A stretch of DNA of 64,000 bases from UBA2334 sp049653005. Lineage in GTDB: Bacteria > Pseudomonadota > Gammaproteobacteria > Burkholderiales > Burkholderiaceae_C. This document shows, in pieces, positions 44,670 through 53,985 of the stretch (positions are counted from its first letter, which is position 1; every line of letters begins with the position of its first letter). The position numbers were made by a program, and so were the translations under genes. The notes under the pieces were generated by a model that made no database searches, was not told the origin of the DNA, and worked only from the letters and a program-made list of their open reading frames with translations. The stretch spans positions 1 to 64,000 of the forward strand of contig JBASFL010000104.1 of NCBI GenBank assembly GCA_049653005.1, in the 5' to 3' direction.

Positions 44670-45971
44670 ATGCACCCCAAAGCCCTTTTAGACGCCTGCA
44701 CCGCCCTGGTGCAACTGGTATTGAAGTTTGACCACCCGGCCGATGCCGTGGTGTCCCGTTTCTTTCGTGACAACCGCAACCTGGGCCCGCGCGAGCGCAA
44801 CACCCTGGCCGAGACCACCTATGCCGTGCTGCGGCAAAAGCTGTTGTTCGAGCATTTGGCCCGCTCCGGCTCCGGCCCGCGCGAGCGCCGCCTGGCCATT
44901 CTGGGTTTTCACGGCGACCGCAACTACATCAAATCGGCCCTGAACGAGCAGGAATGCCAGTGGCTGGACAGCACCGAGCGCGTGCGCCCCGATGAGCTGA
45001 TGGCCCACCACCGCCACAACCTGCCCGACTGGCTGGTGGCCCCGCTCAAAGCCCAGGTGGGCAACGAATTTGAAGCGCTGGCCAGCAGCATGAACGAACC
45101 AGCCGGGCTGGACCTGCGGGTGAACACTTACAAGCAAAAAAGGCCTGTGGCGCTTGAGCAGCTTAAAAAGTTTGCTATGGAAGGGGTGCCCACACCCTAT
45201 TCGCCCTGGGGCATTCGTTTGCAGGGCAAACCCGCCATCAACAAGCTGCCCGCTTTCATCAGCGGCGAGCTGGAGGTGCAGGACGAAGGCTCGCAACTGC
45301 TGGCCTGGCTGCTGGAAGCCAAACGCAGTGAAATGGTGGCTGACTTTTGCGCCGGTGCGGGCGGCAAAACCCTGGCCATTGGCGCCACCATGCGCAACAC
45401 CGGGCGGCTGTATGCGTTCGACGTGTCGGCTCACAGGCTTGATGCCCTGAAGCCCCGGCTGGCGCGCAGCGGCCTGTCCAACGTGCACCCCGTGGCCATC
45501 GCCCACGAGCGCGACGACCGCATCAAACGCCTGGCCGGCAAGATGGACCGCGTGCTGGTCGATGCCCCGTGCTCGGGCCTGGGCACCCTGCGCCGCAACC
45601 CCGATTTGAAGTGGCGCCAAACCCCCGCGGGTGTGCTGGAGCTGCAAGCCAAGCAAACCGCCATCCTGGCCAGTGCGTCGCGCCTGGTGAAGGCGGGCGG
45701 CAGGCTGGTCTATGCCACTTGCAGTGTGTTGCCCGAAGAAAACGAGGCCGTGGCCGAGGCGTTTTCTACTGCCCACCCCGATTTCGAGCTGCTGCCCGTG
45801 GCCGACCTCATGGAACGCCTGCTGGGCCAAGAGGGCGGTGAGCCCGGTGCTTCTGGCCAGTCACCCGCTGACGCGGCCGCGCGTTTGTGCAGTGGTCCTT
45901 ACCTGCGCCTGTGGCCCCACCGGCACGACACCGACGGCTTTTTTGCCGCCGTGTGGCAGCGCAAACCCTGA
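44670..45971 (+). CDS. rsmB: 16S rRNA cytosine-C5 methyltransferase (RsmB-like)
   Basis: A 433-residue RNA m5C methyltransferase of the RsmB/NOP2 family. An N-terminal NusB-like region precedes the Rossmann core with FCAGAGGKTLAIG near residue 230 and the paired cysteine motifs: the TCSV motif (VYATCSVLPEEN) holds the catalytic Cys and the PCSGLGTLRR motif the second. The long open frame extending upstream is a shadow of prfC; the ATG at 44670 is the first after it. A copy of the dispersed repeat lies at 45131-45182. Confidence 0.88.
   Translation: MHPKALLDACTALVQLVLKFDHPADAVVSRFFRDNRNLGPRERNTLAETTYAVLRQKLLFEHLARSGSGPRERRLAILGFHGDRNYIKSALNEQECQWLDSTERVRPDELMAHHRHNLPDWLVAPLKAQVGNEFEALASSMNEPAGLDLRVNTYKQKRPVALEQLKKFAMEGVPTPYSPWGIRLQGKPAINKLPAFISGELEVQDEGSQLLAWLLEAKRSEMVADFCAGAGGKTLAIGATMRNTGRLYAFDVSAHRLDALKPRLARSGLSNVHPVAIAHERDDRIKRLAGKMDRVLVDAPCSGLGTLRRNPDLKWRQTPAGVLELQAKQTAILASASRLVKAGGRLVYATCSVLPEENEAVAEAFSTAHPDFELLPVADLMERLLGQEGGEPGASGQSPADAAARLCSGPYLRLWPHRHDTDGFFAAVWQRKP
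45131..45182 (+). repeat. Dispersed repeat, copy R10 (in rsmB)
   Basis: Left box AGGCCTGTGGCGCTTGAG and right box GTTTGCTATGGAA, in frame in rsmB just ahead of the PTPYSPWG motif. The gene's length does not seem changed. Confidence 0.65.
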
Positions 45972-46063
45972 GGTTTTGGCGCTGGTTTTTTGAGAGCAGC
46001 CCGCCTAGAATCTCGCACCCCCGGTGGGTCGCTCACCGGTTTTTCCTATGTTGAAAGTCGAGC

Positions 46064-47266
46064 ATGAGTTTTTTTGACGCGGCCCTTCAGTGGCTGGGCC
46101 ACGGTCTGATCGAGACCACCTGGTGGCAAGTGGTGCTGATCACGCTGGCGCTGACGCACATCACCATCGCCGGCGTCACCATCTACCTGCACCGGCACCA
46201 AGCCCACCGCTCACTGGAGTTGCACGCAATTCCGTCTCACTTTTTCCGTTTTTGGCTGTGGCTGACCACGGGCCAGGTCACCAAAGAATGGGCTGCGGTG
46301 CACCGCAAGCACCACGCCAAATGCGAGCACGAAGGCGACCCCCACAGCCCCGTGGTGTTTGGCATCAAAAAAGTGCTGACCGAAGGCGCCGAGTTGTACC
46401 GCGCAGAGTGCAAAAACCTCGACACCCTGGCCCGCTACGGCCACGGCACACCCGACGACTGGATCGAGCGCAACCTGTACACCCGTTTTTCCTGGCAGGG
46501 CGTGGGGCTGATGCTCATCATCAACGTGGTGCTGTTCGGTGCGATTGGTGTGACGATTTGGGCTGTGCAAATGGCTTGGATTCCCATCACTGCTGCGGGC
46601 ATCATCAATGGCCTGGGCCACTACTGGGGTTACCGCAACTTTGAAGCGGTGGATGCCAGCACCAACGTGTCGCCTTGGGGCATCCTGATCGGCGGTGAAG
46701 AACTGCACAACAACCACCACACCTACCCCACGTCGGCCAAGCTGTCTGTCAAGCCTTATGAATTTGACATTGGCTGGCTGTACATCCGTTGCATGGAAAT
46801 GGTTGGCCTCGCCAAAGTGCGCAAAACCAGCCCGCAAATGGTGCTGGGCATGGTCAAGCCCGTGGCCGACGAGCAAACGCTGGAAGCCATCATTGCCAAC
46901 CGTTACGAGGTGATGGCCAACTTTGCCCGCGAAATGCGCCGTGCTTGCAAGGCAGAGCTGAACGCCGCCCGCTTGGGTCAAGGCAACATCCAGGCCCTGG
47001 AAGTGGCCCGCCGCTGGCTGCACCGCGACGACGAGAAAGTGCCCGCTGTGCTGCGCCCCCAGCTGGCCCAGGCCCGCGCCGAGCACCCTGTGCTGGACAA
47101 GATGTACGCCATGCGCGAAGAGTTGCGCCAGCTGTGGTCCAGCCGCACCCACACCCGCGAGCAATTGGCCAAAGACCTGCAAGCCTGGTGCAAGCGGGCA
47201 GAAGACAGCGGTATCGCCGCATTGAAAGAGTTTTCTTACACCCTGCGTGCGGCGCGCGTGGCCTGA
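46064..47266 (+). CDS. Fatty acid desaturase, membrane-bound (delta-9 type)
   Basis: A 400-residue desaturase related to acyl-CoA/acyl-lipid delta-9 desaturases. Three di-iron histidine boxes are present: HRHQAH near residue 46, HRKHH near 81 and HNNHH near 215, with membrane segments between. The C-terminal third is a long charged, helical region that is not part of the usual catalytic core. It is convergent with ispB and monocistronic. Its product probably adjusts membrane fluidity. Confidence 0.88.
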   Translation: MSFFDAALQWLGHGLIETTWWQVVLITLALTHITIAGVTIYLHRHQAHRSLELHAIPSHFFRFWLWLTTGQVTKEWAAVHRKHHAKCEHEGDPHSPVVFGIKKVLTEGAELYRAECKNLDTLARYGHGTPDDWIERNLYTRFSWQGVGLMLIINVVLFGAIGVTIWAVQMAWIPITAAGIINGLGHYWGYRNFEAVDASTNVSPWGILIGGEELHNNHHTYPTSAKLSVKPYEFDIGWLYIRCMEMVGLAKVRKTSPQMVLGMVKPVADEQTLEAIIANRYEVMANFAREMRRACKAELNAARLGQGNIQALEVARRWLHRDDEKVPAVLRPQLAQARAEHPVLDKMYAMREELRQLWSSRTHTREQLAKDLQAWCKRAEDSGIAALKEFSYTLRAARVA

Positions 47267-47289
47267 TCCGCGTTTGGTGGGCGGCCATT

Positions 47290-47333
47290 CAAGGCCGGGG
47301 TGACCGGTCTGCGGGTCAGCTTTCCCGGCCTTG
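47290..47333. terminator. Hairpin between desaturase and ispB
   Basis: Arms CAAGGCCGGG (47290-47299) and CCCGGCCTTG (47324-47333), with an inner TGACC/GGTCA pair. It overlaps the last codons of ispB. It probably serves as terminator for the two convergent genes; there is no long T-run. Confidence 0.5.
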
Positions 47334-48311
47334 TAAAGACGCAGCCAACTCTGTCAGCGCCTGCTTGTGGGGTGTGTCGGGCAGCAGCGCCAATGCGTCA
47401 ATGGCGCGTTGAGCTTCTTGCCAGGCAGCTGCGCGGCTGGCGTCAATGGCGCCGGTTTGGCGAATCAGCTCCAGAACCTCGCCCAAATGGGCTTCTGATG
47501 CGTTTTCAATGGCGTTGACCAGCAAGGTCCGCTCAGCCCCTGAGGTTTTGCGCAGCGCATGGATCATCGGCAACGTCACTTTGCCCTCGCGCAAATCGTC
47601 CCCGAGGTTTTTCCCCAGTGACCCGGCGCTGCCCTCGTAGTCCAGCACGTCGTCAATCACTTGGAATGCGGTGCCCAGTGCCTGGCCGTAGGTCGCGCAA
47701 GCCGTTTCGATTTCGGCGGTTTGGCCGGACACGATGGCGGCCAAGCGGGCACTGGCTTCAAACAGTTTGGCGGTTTTGGATCGGATCACGTGCAGGTAAT
47801 CGGCTTCGCTCAACCCGGCATCTCGCATGTTGACGAGCTGTTGAACTTCCCCTTCCGCAATCACGTTGGTGGCCTCGGCCAGCACCTCCATCACCCGCAT
47901 ATTCCCCACTTCCACCATCATTTGGAACGCGCGGGAATACAAAAAATCGCCCACCAAGACGCTGGCAGCGTTGCCAAAGCGCTCGTTGGCCGTGTCACGG
48001 CCTCTGCGCAGGGTGGATTCGTCCACCACGTCGTCGTGCAACAGAGTGGCGGTGTGGATGAACTCGACCACCGCCGCCAATGTGTGCCGGTTGGTGTGGT
48101 CGTGTCCCAGTGCCCCACTCATCAACAGGAGCAGCGCAGGCCGCAGACGCTTGCCGCCAGCCGAGATGATGTACTCGCACATGTGCCCGACCAGCGGAAC
48201 CCCCGTGCTGAGTTTTGCACCGATGACTCGGTCCACGGCTGTCATGTCCTGCGAAATCAGGGCCAACGGAGAAGGGGAGGGGGAGGGTGGAGAGGACAAG
48301 TTGAGTGCCAA
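47316..48311 (-). CDS. ispB: Octaprenyl diphosphate synthase
   Basis: A 331-residue trans-prenyltransferase making the quinone side chain. Both Asp-rich motifs are present: LLHDDVVDES near residue 90 and IDDVLDYEG near residue 220, with GGKRLRPALLLL at the N-terminal end. The start is uncertain: TTG at 48311 keeps the conserved ALISQDMTAVDRVI region, while the first ATG (48245) starts at MTAVD. It is divergent from rplU, the common arrangement in this phylum. Confidence 0.92.
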   Translation of the reverse strand: MALNLSSPPSPSPSPLALISQDMTAVDRVIGAKLSTGVPLVGHMCEYIISAGGKRLRPALLLLMSGALGHDHTNRHTLAAVVEFIHTATLLHDDVVDESTLRRGRDTANERFGNAASVLVGDFLYSRAFQMMVEVGNMRVMEVLAEATNVIAEGEVQQLVNMRDAGLSEADYLHVIRSKTAKLFEASARLAAIVSGQTAEIETACATYGQALGTAFQVIDDVLDYEGSAGSLGKNLGDDLREGKVTLPMIHALRKTSGAERTLLVNAIENASEAHLGEVLELIRQTGAIDASRAAAWQEAQRAIDALALLPDTPHKQALTELAASLQGRES

Positions 48312-48399
48312 CAGTTATCGCTCGATTATAAAAAGCCCTTCGACACGGTTTGTGAGGGCCCCTTTGGGTGGGCTTTCAACCGATGGAGTGCTGGCGGCG

Positions 48400-48464
48400 G
48401 TTGGCGTGCTAAAATCCTAGGTTCGGTGGAAATTCGTCTGCCGATATCACTGATAGAGGTTCAT
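48400..48464 (+). promoter_or_regulatory. Probable rplU-rpmA promoter/leader
   Basis: A TAAAAT box lies near 48411, about 50 bp before the rplU ATG, in the 153-bp divergent spacer with ispB; a convincing -35 was not found. GAGG precedes the ATG. Placement is by position and composition only. Confidence 0.3.
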
Positions 48465-48776
48465 ATGTACGCGGTCATAAAAACCGGTGGCAAGCAATAC
48501 CGAGTTGCTGCTGGCGAAAAAATTAAAGTAGAACAGATTGCTGCGGATGTGGGCCAGGAAATCGTGATCGATCAGGTTTTGGCTGTTGGCAACGGCAGCG
48601 AGATCAAGATTGGCACGCCCCTGGTATCCGGCGCATCTGTGACGGTCACGGTGTTGGCGCATGGTCGCCACGACAAAGTGCACATTTTCAAAATGCGCCG
48701 TCGCAAGCACTACCAAAAGCGCCAAGGGCACCGTCAAAATTTCACCGAACTGCAGATCGCTTCGATCGCTGCTTAA
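48465..48776 (+). CDS. rplU: 50S ribosomal protein L21
   Basis: A 103-residue ribosomal protein with the conserved N-terminal YAVIKTGGKQYRV and C-terminal basic RRRKHYQKRQGHRQ segment; length matches the family. The first gene of the rplU-rpmA operon, followed by rpmA after 13 bp. Confidence 0.97.
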   Translation: MYAVIKTGGKQYRVAAGEKIKVEQIAADVGQEIVIDQVLAVGNGSEIKIGTPLVSGASVTVTVLAHGRHDKVHIFKMRRRKHYQKRQGHRQNFTELQIASIAA

Positions 48777-48789
48777 GGGGTAACGAAAA

Positions 48790-49047
48790 ATGGCACAGAA
48801 AAAAGGCGGCGGCTCCACGCGAAACGGCCGTGACTCCAAGCCAAAAATGCTGGGTGTCAAGGCTTTTGGTGGCGAGGCAGTGTCTGCCGGCTCCATCATC
48901 GTGCGTCAGCGCGGCACGCGCTTCCATGCGGGCAACAATGTCGGCATGGGCAAAGACCACACCTTGTTTGCCACGGTCAATGGCCATGTCAACTTCGCTA
49001 TCAAGGGCGAGTTGAACCGCCACGTGGTCAGCATCATCCCAGCCTGA
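48790..49047 (+). CDS. rpmA: 50S ribosomal protein L27
   Basis: An 85-residue ribosomal protein beginning MAQKKGGGSTRNGRDS, which reaches into the peptidyl-transferase centre, and containing V-R-Q-R-G-T-R-F-H-A-G-N-N-V. The second gene of the rplU operon, ending in a terminator hairpin before obgE. Confidence 0.97.
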   Translation: MAQKKGGGSTRNGRDSKPKMLGVKAFGGEAVSAGSIIVRQRGTRFHAGNNVGMGKDHTLFATVNGHVNFAIKGELNRHVVSIIPA

Positions 49048-49068
49048 GCAACTCAGTTGCATCCGGTC

Positions 49069-49093
49069 AAAGGCCCGCTTGCGGGCCTTTTTT
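49069..49093 (+). terminator. Terminator between rpmA and obgE
   Basis: Inverted repeat AAAGGCCCGC / GCGGGCCTTT with a TTT-rich tail. It should reduce readthrough into obgE, which still lies in the same direction 33 bp beyond. Confidence 0.75.
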
Positions 49094-49122
49094 GCTGGTG
49101 CAACGCTTTTTAAGAGACCGCC

Positions 49123-50181
49123 ATGAAGTTCGTTGACGAAGCCTACATCGACATTTTTGCCGGAGACGGGGGCAATGGTTGTGCATCGTTCCGTCACGAA
49201 AAATACAAAGAATTTGGCGGCCCCGATGGTGGGGACGGCGGCCGCGGCGGTCACATTTATGCGGTGGCAGATTCCAATCTGAACACGCTCGTGGATTACC
49301 GCTATTCACGCCGGTACGAAGCCAAAAAAGGCGAACACGGCAAGGGCTCCGACATGTTCGGCGTCAAGGGCGATGACATCACCTTGAAGTTGCCTGTGGG
49401 CACCATCGTGATGGATGCCGAAACGGGTGTTGTGCTCCACGAGCTGTTGGTCCCTGGTGAGCAAATCATGCTGGCCAAAGGGGGGGATGGCGGTTTTGGC
49501 AACATGCACTACAAAAGTTCCATCAACCGCGCGCCGCGCCAGAAAACCCCTGGTTGGCCGGGTGAGCGCAAAGAGCTGAAGTTGGAGCTGAAAGTGCTGG
49601 CCGACGTGGGCCTGCTGGGCATGCCCAACGCGGGCAAGTCCACCCTGATTTCTGCCATTTCCAACGCACGCCCCAAAATCGCCGATTACCCGTTCACCAC
49701 CTTGCACCCCAATTTGGGTGTGGTGCGCGTGGGCCCCGAAAAGAGTTTCGTGGTGGCCGACGTGCCGGGGCTGATCGAGGGCGCGGCCGAGGGTGCCGGT
49801 TTGGGCCACCAGTTTTTGCGCCATTTGCAGCGCACCCATTTGTTGTTGCACCTGGTGGATGTGGCGCCTTTCGATGAATCGGTGGACCCTGTGGCACAGG
49901 CCAAGGCGATTGTCAAAGAGCTCAAAAAATACGACAAGGCGCTGCACGACAAACCCCGCTGGCTGGTGCTCAACAAGTTGGACATGGTGCCGGCCGAGAA
50001 GCGCGAGGCCTTGGTGAAAGACTTTGTGAAGCGCTACCGCCACAAAGGCCCGGTGTTTGAAATTTCCGCGCTCACCCGCGAAGGCTGCGAGCGGTTGGTG
50101 CAGGCTGTGTACGAGCATGTGGCCAAAACCCAGCGTGCCATGCTTCCCGAGGTTGAGGTAGACCCTAGGTTTGCATCCTGA
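49123..50181 (+). CDS. obgE: Obg-family GTPase (CgtA)
   Basis: A 352-residue GTPase active in ribosome assembly. It has the glycine-rich Obg fold at residues 1-158 (FAGDGGNGCASFR, GGPDGGDGGRGG), and the G domain with GMPNAGKSTLI near residue 166, DVPGLIEGA and NKLDMV. A short acidic tail ends the protein, shorter than in enterics. It is a normal member of the rplU-rpmA-obgE-proB block. Confidence 0.97.
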   Translation: MKFVDEAYIDIFAGDGGNGCASFRHEKYKEFGGPDGGDGGRGGHIYAVADSNLNTLVDYRYSRRYEAKKGEHGKGSDMFGVKGDDITLKLPVGTIVMDAETGVVLHELLVPGEQIMLAKGGDGGFGNMHYKSSINRAPRQKTPGWPGERKELKLELKVLADVGLLGMPNAGKSTLISAISNARPKIADYPFTTLHPNLGVVRVGPEKSFVVADVPGLIEGAAEGAGLGHQFLRHLQRTHLLLHLVDVAPFDESVDPVAQAKAIVKELKKYDKALHDKPRWLVLNKLDMVPAEKREALVKDFVKRYRHKGPVFEISALTREGCERLVQAVYEHVAKTQRAMLPEVEVDPRFAS

Positions 50182-50186
50182 TCTGC

Positions 50187-50241
50187 TTTAATAAGTAGCA
50201 AACTGTTGAACTCAGTCAAGCGATAGAGGCTTATTTTTCAT
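50187..50241 (-). repeat. Dispersed repeat, copy R11 (upstream of proB)
   Basis: On the minus strand it has the left box AAGCCTCTATCGCTTGA and right box GTTTGCTACTTATT. The centre pairs TTGA (50206-50209) with TCAA (50216-50219). It fills the obgE-proB spacer and its edge touches the proB ATG. Confidence 0.75.
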
Positions 50242-51400
50242 GAAATTCACGCAAGACCCTGCTTTGCTGCAACAAGCCCACCGCATCGTGGTCAAGGTGG
50301 GGTCCAGCCTGGTCACCAACGAGGGGCGGGGTTTGGACGAGACCGCCATCGGCCATTGGTGCGAACAATTGGCGGCCTTGGTCAAGCAAGGGCGTGAGGT
50401 CATCATGGTCAGCAGCGGGGCCGTGGCTGAGGGTATGAAGCGCCTGGGGTGGTCGACCCGACCCAAGGAAATTCACGAGCTGCAAGCAGCGGCGGCCGTG
50501 GGGCAAATGGGTTTGGTGCAGATGTACGAAACCAAACTGCGCGAAAGCCAAATTGGCAGTGCACAGGTGCTGTTGACCCACGCCGATTTGGCCGATCGTG
50601 AGCGTTACCTGAACGCACGCTCCACCTTGTTGACCCTGTTGCAGTTGGGCGTGGTGCCGGTCATCAACGAAAACGACACGGTCGTCAACGACGAAATCAA
50701 GTTTGGCGACAACGACACCTTGGGTGCGCTGGTGGCAAACCTGGTCGAGGCAGATGTGTTGATCATCCTCACCGATCAAAAAGGCTTGTTCACCGCCGAC
50801 CCCAGGCGCGACCCCGCCGCCACTTTTGTGCACGCAGCGCGCGCCGGTGACCCCGAGCTGGAGCGCATGGCGGGGGGTGCTGGCAGCGGCATTGGCAAAG
50901 GCGGGATGATCACCAAAATCCTTGCCGCCAAGCGTGCAGCCGGTTCTGGTGCCTCCACTTTGATTGCCTGGGGGCGTGAGCCTGATGTGCTTTTGCGTTT
51001 GGCGCAGGGCGAGGCCATTGGCACGTGGCTGCTGGCTCAAACCCCGAAAAACCAGGCCCGAAAGCGGTGGATGGCCGATCACTTGCAGCTGCGGGGTTCC
51101 GTCACGGTTGACGAAGGCGCTGTGGCCAAGTTGACGGACGAGGGCAAAAGCCTGTTGCCCATTGGCATGCTGTCGGTGGAAGGGGAGTTTTCTCGGGGGG
51201 ACGTGATCGCCATTCGTTCACCGGCAGGTCATGAAATTGCCCGCGGGTTGGCCAATTACGCCAGTGCTGAAGCCCGGCTGCTGTGCCGCAAGCCCTCATC
51301 CGAGTTCGAGCGCTTGTTGGGCTATGTGGCAGAAACAGAAATGGTGCATCGCACCAATCTGGTGTTGACCAAAGGTGCGGATTCCCCGTCCGTGTGTTGA
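50240..51400 (+). CDS. proB: Glutamate 5-kinase
   Basis: A 386-residue enzyme of proline synthesis. It has the kinase domain with the N-terminal VVKVGSSLVTN, SSGAVAEGMKRLG, VINENDTV and the G-I-G-K-G-G-M-I-T-K loop, and a C-terminal PUA domain (about residues 285-380). The 58-bp gap to obgE is made of the dispersed repeat, and no clear Shine-Dalgarno other than AGAGG is visible. Confidence 0.94.
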   Translation: MKFTQDPALLQQAHRIVVKVGSSLVTNEGRGLDETAIGHWCEQLAALVKQGREVIMVSSGAVAEGMKRLGWSTRPKEIHELQAAAAVGQMGLVQMYETKLRESQIGSAQVLLTHADLADRERYLNARSTLLTLLQLGVVPVINENDTVVNDEIKFGDNDTLGALVANLVEADVLIILTDQKGLFTADPRRDPAATFVHAARAGDPELERMAGGAGSGIGKGGMITKILAAKRAAGSGASTLIAWGREPDVLLRLAQGEAIGTWLLAQTPKNQARKRWMADHLQLRGSVTVDEGAVAKLTDEGKSLLPIGMLSVEGEFSRGDVIAIRSPAGHEIARGLANYASAEARLLCRKPSSEFERLLGYVAETEMVHRTNLVLTKGADSPSVC

Positions 51401-51434
51401 TTCCTTGACCGCTCGTCAGCGGCTCGGAAAAACG

Positions 51435-52073
51435 TCAACCGTGGTGCTGTGGATCGGGGTCGAAGCTGGCGCCGGGCGGCAGTTCCATGCCCGGTGGTGG
51501 CACCATGAGTGTGCACATGTGGCTGTCCAGCGGTGAGTTGGCGTCTTCCAATCCGCTGTGGTGCCGCATGGCACCGCGCAAATACCGGTTGCGGGTATCG
51601 GTGCGCGGCAGGTAGCGCGACAGCTCGGTCAGCGCCATTTGGTACACCCCACGTTTGAATTCCACGACCACTTCCAGTGGCACCCAATAATCGTTCCAAC
51701 GCCAGGCGTCGAACTCAGGGTGGTTGGTGGCGCGAAGGTTCAAGTCCCAATCGTGCCCCACCAAGCGGAGCAAAAACCAAATTTGTTTCTGGCCTTTGTA
51801 GTGGCCTCTGGCATCTTTGCGGATGTAGCGATCCGGCACCTCGTAGCGCAACCAGTCCCGCGTGCGGGCCACGATGTTCACATGCTGGGGATGCAGCCCG
51901 ACTTCCTCGTGCAGTTCACGGAACATGGCTTGTTCGGGGGTTTCACCCCGATCAATGCCACCCTGTGGAAACTGCCAAGAGTGTGTGCGGATGCGTTTGC
52001 CCCAGAACACCTGGTTCTTCTGGTTGAGCAGAATGATGCCGACGTTCGGCCTGAAGCCGTCCCTGTCAAGCAT
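51435..52073 (-). CDS. rppH: RNA pyrophosphohydrolase
   Basis: A 212-residue Nudix enzyme that removes pyrophosphate from mRNA 5' ends to start decay. The Nudix box reads GGIDRGE ... RELHEEVGL near residue 37-59, and QFPQGG precedes it. The ATG at 52073 gives the conserved opening MLDRDGFRPNVG; an upstream in-frame start adds only four residues. The C-terminal 50 residues are variable and Pro-rich. It is divergent from proS by 166 bp of apparently regulatory sequence. Confidence 0.92.
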   Translation of the reverse strand: MLDRDGFRPNVGIILLNQKNQVFWGKRIRTHSWQFPQGGIDRGETPEQAMFRELHEEVGLHPQHVNIVARTRDWLRYEVPDRYIRKDARGHYKGQKQIWFLLRLVGHDWDLNLRATNHPEFDAWRWNDYWVPLEVVVEFKRGVYQMALTELSRYLPRTDTRNRYLRGAMRHHSGLEDANSPLDSHMCTLMVPPPGMELPPGASFDPDPQHHG

Positions 52074-52239
52074 AATCAACCCCAAATTTTTAAACTGAAG
52101 TCATTATGCATCTCCACGCAACACCCGCAGCGGTTTTCGCGGCTTTTGGGGTGGTGATGGTGACAGTTCACTCATCTTCCTCTCGTTTTCCCTTGCCTGA
52201 TTTTTACCGTCTGCTGTGCAAACAGCGGCTGCGCACGCC

Positions 52240-53985
52240 ATGAAAGCCTCCCAGTTCTTCATCTCCACCCTCAAAGAAGCCCCAGCTGACGCCGAGGTGG
52301 TCAGTCACAAGCTGATGACCCGCGCCGGCATGATCAAAAAGTTGGGTGCTGGCATTTACACCTACATGCCCATGGGCTTGAGGGTGATCCAGAAAGTGGA
52401 GGCCATCGTGCGCGAGGAAATGAACCGTGCCGGTGCCGTGGAGCTGACCATGCCCGTCATTCAGCCTGCCGAGCTGTGGCAGGAAACGGGGCGTTTTGAC
52501 AAGATGGGGCCCGAGTTGCTCCGCATCAAAGACCGTCACAGCCGTGACTTCATTGTGCAGCCCACCAGCGAAGAGGTGGTGACCGACATCGCCCGCCAGG
52601 AGCTGAAGAGTCACAAGCAGTTGCCCAAGAACTTCTATCAAATTCAAACCAAGTTCCGCGACGAGCGTCGCCCACGCTTTGGTCTGATGCGTGGGCGTGA
52701 GTTCATCATGAAAGACGCCTACAGCTTTGACAAAGACCAAGTGTCGGCCAAAGCCAGCTACCAGGTGATGGCACAGGCTTACCGACGCATTTTTGACCGT
52801 TTTGGTTTGACTTACCGCGCGGTGGCTGCCGACAGCGGTGCGATTGGCGGCGACCTGAGCGAAGAGTTTCAGGTGATTGCTGCAACGGGCGAAGATGCAA
52901 TTGTGTATTGCCCGACCAGCGAGTACGCGGCCAACATTGAAAAAGCGGAAGCGCTGGTGCCTGCCGGTCCGCGTGGCGCGCCTTCCGAACCCATGGCGCT
53001 GGTACCGACCCCAGGCAAGAGCACTTGTGCCGATGTGGCCGATTTTTTGGGCCTGCCGTTGCAGCGCACGGTCAAATCGCTGGTGTTGTCCACTGAAACA
53101 GTGAACGAAGCCGGTGAGGTCACCTCTGTGAAGGTGTGGCTGTTGTTGCTGCGCGGCGATCACGACATGAACGAAGTCAAGGTGGGCAAGCTGGCGCCCT
53201 TTGCCGCCGGTTTCCGCTTCGCCACCGTGGCCGAAATTGAAGACCACTTCGGTTGCAAGCCCGGCTACCTGGGGCCTTTGAATCTGAAGAAGCCCGTGGG
53301 CTTGGTGGTGGACCGTGAAGTGGCCGTGATGGCCGACTGGATTTGCGGCGCGAACCAAGAAGACCACCACATCCGCGGCGTCAACTGGGGCCGTGACCTG
53401 CCCGAGCCGGAGATGGTGGCTGACCTGCGCAACGTGGTGGCGGGTGATGCGTCGCCCGATGGTCTGGGTGTGCTGGCCATCGAGCGCGGCATCGAGGTGG
53501 GCCATGTGTTCTACCTGGGCACCAAATACAGCCAGGCCATGAACGCCACGTTTTTGGGTGAGGATGGCCGGCCTGCACCGTTTGAAATGGGCTGCTACGG
53601 CATTGGCGTGACCCGACTGCCCGCGGCGGCCATTGAGCAGAACCACGACGAGCGCGGCATCATTTGGCCCGACGCGTTGGCCCCGTTCACTGTGGTGGTG
53701 TGTCCCATTGGCGCAGACCGCAGTGCGGAAGTCAAAGCCGCCGCTGAGAAGCTGCACGATGACTTGGTGGCCCTGGGCGTGGATGTGATGCTGGACGACC
53801 GAAACGAGCGCCCTGGTGCCATGTTTGCCGACTGGGAGCTGATCGGTGTGCCACACCGCGTGACCATTGGTGACCGGGGTCTAAAAGAGGGCATGGTGGA
53901 GTACCAAAATCGCCGTGACACGGCTGCCACCAAGCTGCCCTTGGCCGATGTGCTGGCCCTGTTGAAAGAGCGCTTGGGCGCATGA
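52240..53985 (+). CDS. proS: Prolyl-tRNA synthetase, bacterial type
   Basis: A 581-residue class II synthetase with the editing (INS) domain of the bacterial type. N-terminal MKASQFFISTLKEAPADAEV; motif 2 FRDERRPRFGLMRGREF near residue 140; the INS domain at about 225-400 with DHDMNEVKVGKL; motif 3 near 440 (GCYGIGVTRLPAA); and a C-terminal anticodon-binding domain. The ATG at 52240 is standard for the family. The next gene overlaps the stop (ATGA). Confidence 0.96.
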   Translation: MKASQFFISTLKEAPADAEVVSHKLMTRAGMIKKLGAGIYTYMPMGLRVIQKVEAIVREEMNRAGAVELTMPVIQPAELWQETGRFDKMGPELLRIKDRHSRDFIVQPTSEEVVTDIARQELKSHKQLPKNFYQIQTKFRDERRPRFGLMRGREFIMKDAYSFDKDQVSAKASYQVMAQAYRRIFDRFGLTYRAVAADSGAIGGDLSEEFQVIAATGEDAIVYCPTSEYAANIEKAEALVPAGPRGAPSEPMALVPTPGKSTCADVADFLGLPLQRTVKSLVLSTETVNEAGEVTSVKVWLLLLRGDHDMNEVKVGKLAPFAAGFRFATVAEIEDHFGCKPGYLGPLNLKKPVGLVVDREVAVMADWICGANQEDHHIRGVNWGRDLPEPEMVADLRNVVAGDASPDGLGVLAIERGIEVGHVFYLGTKYSQAMNATFLGEDGRPAPFEMGCYGIGVTRLPAAAIEQNHDERGIIWPDALAPFTVVVCPIGADRSAEVKAAAEKLHDDLVALGVDVMLDDRNERPGAMFADWELIGVPHRVTIGDRGLKEGMVEYQNRRDTAATKLPLADVLALLKERLGA